This document shows positions 5,170-6,893 of a stretch of DNA of 6,893 bases, piece after piece (positions within the stretch are counted from its first letter, which is position 1; the number at the start of each line of letters is the position of its first letter). The stretch comes from an uncultured Bacilli bacterium (lineage in GTDB: Bacteria; Bacillota_I; Bacilli_A; RFN20; CAG-826), in contig CAKPJO010000085.1 of assembly GCA_934162685.1 (NCBI GenBank), forward strand, positions 1-6,893. The letters run 5' to 3'. The notes under the pieces were generated by a model. It searched no databases. It worked only from the letters and a program-made list of their open reading frames with translations, and was not told where the DNA came from. The position numbers and the translations under genes were made by a program.

Positions 5170-6893
5170 TATTCATCCCTCAACATTGTAATTAAGTCAG
5201 CTTTTTCATACATTTTATATGTAATAGTCATTACTATAAATATAATAATTAATGAAATAAAAGCGCTAATAAAAAATGGAAAAAATATATTAAAAGTTAA
5301 GCTATTTAAAAGATACTTTTTAATTAATTTATTGGCAAAACCCTTAAAAACGCTTGCACTAATAAAAGAAAAAGTCATGGCTAGTAAACTAGTTAAAAGC
5401 ATTTCTTTTAAGTATATTTTTAAATAAGATTTTCTATTTTTTCCTAAAGACACTAAAATTGCCATTTCTTTTTGTCCATCTATAATAATAGAAATACAAA
5501 TGAAAAGCAAAATTGCCACATAAGATATATTTAAAATTATAGAAAACAACGTAATAAATAATTCCGCACTATTTTTTATTTCTAGAAAAGATTGATCAAT
5601 CAAATAAGCATTACTTGATAAATCAAAGCCATTTATTCCCTTTTGTATAATTTTATAAACATCTTGAATTTTTTCTTTATCTTTTATTTTAATAAGCATT
5701 TGATAGTTAGAAATACTATCATTTGATTTGGCTTTTGCAATAATTTCATAAATACTTTTATTAGATTGTGTATACGTATTTTGTAATAATTTTTTAGCAT
5801 AATCATAGTTATAATAAATTCTTGGAGTATTTAATAACTCTACTTCTTTAACAATATCAATTACCTCAAAATCGCATTTCAAAGTATAAGATTCAAAGTT
5901 TTCAAAGAAATATAAATTATTAGAAAAATCATAAGAAAATGTCATAGTATTTAATAAATTAAAACATGCTTCATTAATTACAACTTCATTAAAACTATTT
6001 GTCTTGAAAAAAGAAGGCACAAACACTATACCTTTGACGATATTAGTATCTATTTCAATATTTATATTGCTTTTAAATATTTGTGATAAGTCATAATAAT
6101 AAGAAAAGTCTGGTAATACATTTTTTAAAGATTCAATTTCTCCAATAGATGGACGAGATAACTCTTGGAAAGTAAAAATCGAATTAGTGCTTTTTTTACT
6201 TTCTATTTTTGACACACTAAATATATCTTTATCTAAAAAATTAGTTGTTAATTTGTCTTTACTCTCACTAGCAAAAAATAAAAACGATAAACTAATAATC
6301 GAAAAAAGTAAGGACAAACACTCCGATAAACTAATTAATATATACTTAAATTTATTATTCAACAAATGATTTTTAATAAGAATATTATCAGATTTATCTT
6401 CATTTAATAATTGTGTTTTACGAAAATATTTATCAGTACTTTTAAGTGTAAGATTATGTATTTCTTCAACTGAATCGCAATATTTAAATAACAAATCTAA
6501 ATTATGGCTTACCACTAAAACCAAAGATGTTTTACTAATTTTCTTTAATAATTCAAATGTTATGACACTATTATAGGAATCAAGTGCTCCAGTTGGTTCA
6601 TCGGCAATGATTATACTTGGGTTATTTACTATTGCTCTTGCGATTGCCACTCGTTCTTTTTCGCCCCCTGATAAAGTCATAATTTTTTTATGCCATAGTT
6701 TTTTATTCAAATTAACTTTTTCAAGAACTGATTCTACTATTTTATTATCATCTATGCCAATTAATAAATTAGCAAGCTTAACATTTTCATAACTTGTAAG
6801 ATCAGGTAATAAATTAAAATGTTGATAAATAATTCCAAGAGTGCGACTAATATTGATATTATTGTTTTTAATATTTAAGCCATTGATTTTTAC
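5169..6893 (-). CDS. ABC transporter fusion protein: ATPase plus FtsX/MacB-type permease (5' end outside window)
   Basis: First member of the ABC pair. 574 codons are visible; the frame is open to the window edge, so the true start and Walker A lie outside. Numbering from the edge: Q-loop IIYQHFNLLPDLT (21-33), signature LSGGE (74-78), Walker B IIIADEPTGALD (94-105) with catalytic Glu99, H-loop His130. This is the canonical MacB/LolD-like ATPase pattern. The permease has a first helix (about 182-208), an ectodomain of about 235 residues, and helices near 445-471, 495-518 and 535-560. QKEMAILVSLGKNRKSYL (474-491) is the FtsX-family coupling segment after the second helix. The protein ends LRDE and its TAA shares a base with the next ATG. 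The first in-frame start codon, a TTG at 6710, is not the start, because conserved ATPase sequence continues upstream. The partner has the same domain order but an ectodomain about twice as long, so a heterodimer is the simplest reading. Substrate unknown. Confidence 0.9.
   Translation of the reverse strand, partial: VKINGLNIKNNNINISRTLGIIYQHFNLLPDLTSYENVKLANLLIGIDDNKIVESVLEKVNLNKKLWHKKIMTLSGGEKERVAIARAIVNNPSIIIADEPTGALDSYNSVITFELLKKISKTSLVLVVSHNLDLLFKYCDSVEEIHNLTLKSTDKYFRKTQLLNEDKSDNILIKNHLLNNKFKYILISLSECLSLLFSIISLSFLFFASESKDKLTTNFLDKDIFSVSKIESKKSTNSIFTFQELSRPSIGEIESLKNVLPDFSYYYDLSQIFKSNINIEIDTNIVKGIVFVPSFFKTNSFNEVVINEACFNLLNTMTFSYDFSNNLYFFENFESYTLKCDFEVIDIVKEVELLNTPRIYYNYDYAKKLLQNTYTQSNKSIYEIIAKAKSNDSISNYQMLIKIKDKEKIQDVYKIIQKGINGFDLSSNAYLIDQSFLEIKNSAELFITLFSIILNISYVAILLFICISIIIDGQKEMAILVSLGKNRKSYLKIYLKEMLLTSLLAMTFSFISASVFKGFANKLIKKYLLNSLTFNIFFPFFISAFISLIIIFIVMTITYKMYEKADLITMLRDE

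Noticed and set aside
5169..6710. A 513-residue version of the first ABC protein starting at the TTG at 6710
   Set aside because: The same frame stays open to the window edge, and the upstream 61 codons encode the ATPase Q-loop region (YQHFNLLPDLTSYENV), so the gene simply starts outside the window.
6187..6792. Two short plus-strand open frames (6187-6369 and 6607-6792)
   Set aside because: Both lie antisense to the first ABC gene, and their composition simply mirrors the coding strand.
1..6893. CRISPR array, tRNA/rRNA genes, insertion sequence ends, riboswitch
   Set aside because: No regularly spaced repeats, no transposase frame, and the only gene-free gaps (2127-2266 and 2465-2550) are too short and hold only the promoter, terminator and dyad listed.

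Overview
The window is AT-rich bacterial DNA with every recognisable gene on the minus strand, so transcription runs from high to low coordinates. It fits a low-GC Gram-positive (Bacillota/Bacilli, including Erysipelotrichia- or uncultured RF39-type lineages). The reasons are the base composition, strong AGGA/GAGGG ribosome binding sites, the MEP-pathway gene ispF directly ahead of gltX as in Bacillus, and a short T-tailed terminator hairpin. No reading frame contains TGA as a sense codon and all tryptophans use TGG, so the mycoplasma code (table 4) is not in use. All five visible stops are TAA or TAG. Species cannot be named.

Layout in transcription order: (1) 6893-5169 and 5169-2551 are two ABC transporter genes, each an N-terminal ATPase fused to an FtsX/MacB-type permease. 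The first is cut by the window edge. They overlap by one base (TAATG) and probably form a heteromeric transporter with unequal extracellular domains (about 235 and 475 residues). (2) 2464-2267 is a small cold-shock-domain protein, with a possible promoter in the gap before it and a clear intrinsic terminator after it. (3) 2126-1 is a tightly packed housekeeping operon, ychF (ribosome-associated nucleotidase) - ispF (isoprenoid precursor synthesis) - gltX (glutamyl-tRNA synthetase, 3' end outside the window). It has a good sigma-70/SigA-type promoter at 2158-2186 and intergenic gaps of 8 bases and 1 base.

The halves differ in character. The ychF-ispF-gltX half is ordinary core genome, about 37% GC in five hand-counted lines. 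The ABC half is much more AT-rich, about 19% GC in five hand-counted lines, and looks accessory. I see no wholly new system. The points most worth a second look are the asymmetric ABC pair with an apparent internal duplication in one extracellular domain, an IspF whose trimer-axis isoprenoid-binding cavity residues are all replaced (including a charge-swapped 142/144 pair) while catalytic residues are intact, a YchF with NVSD in place of the family's NxxE, and a cold-shock protein lacking the conserved RNP1-flanking tryptophan.
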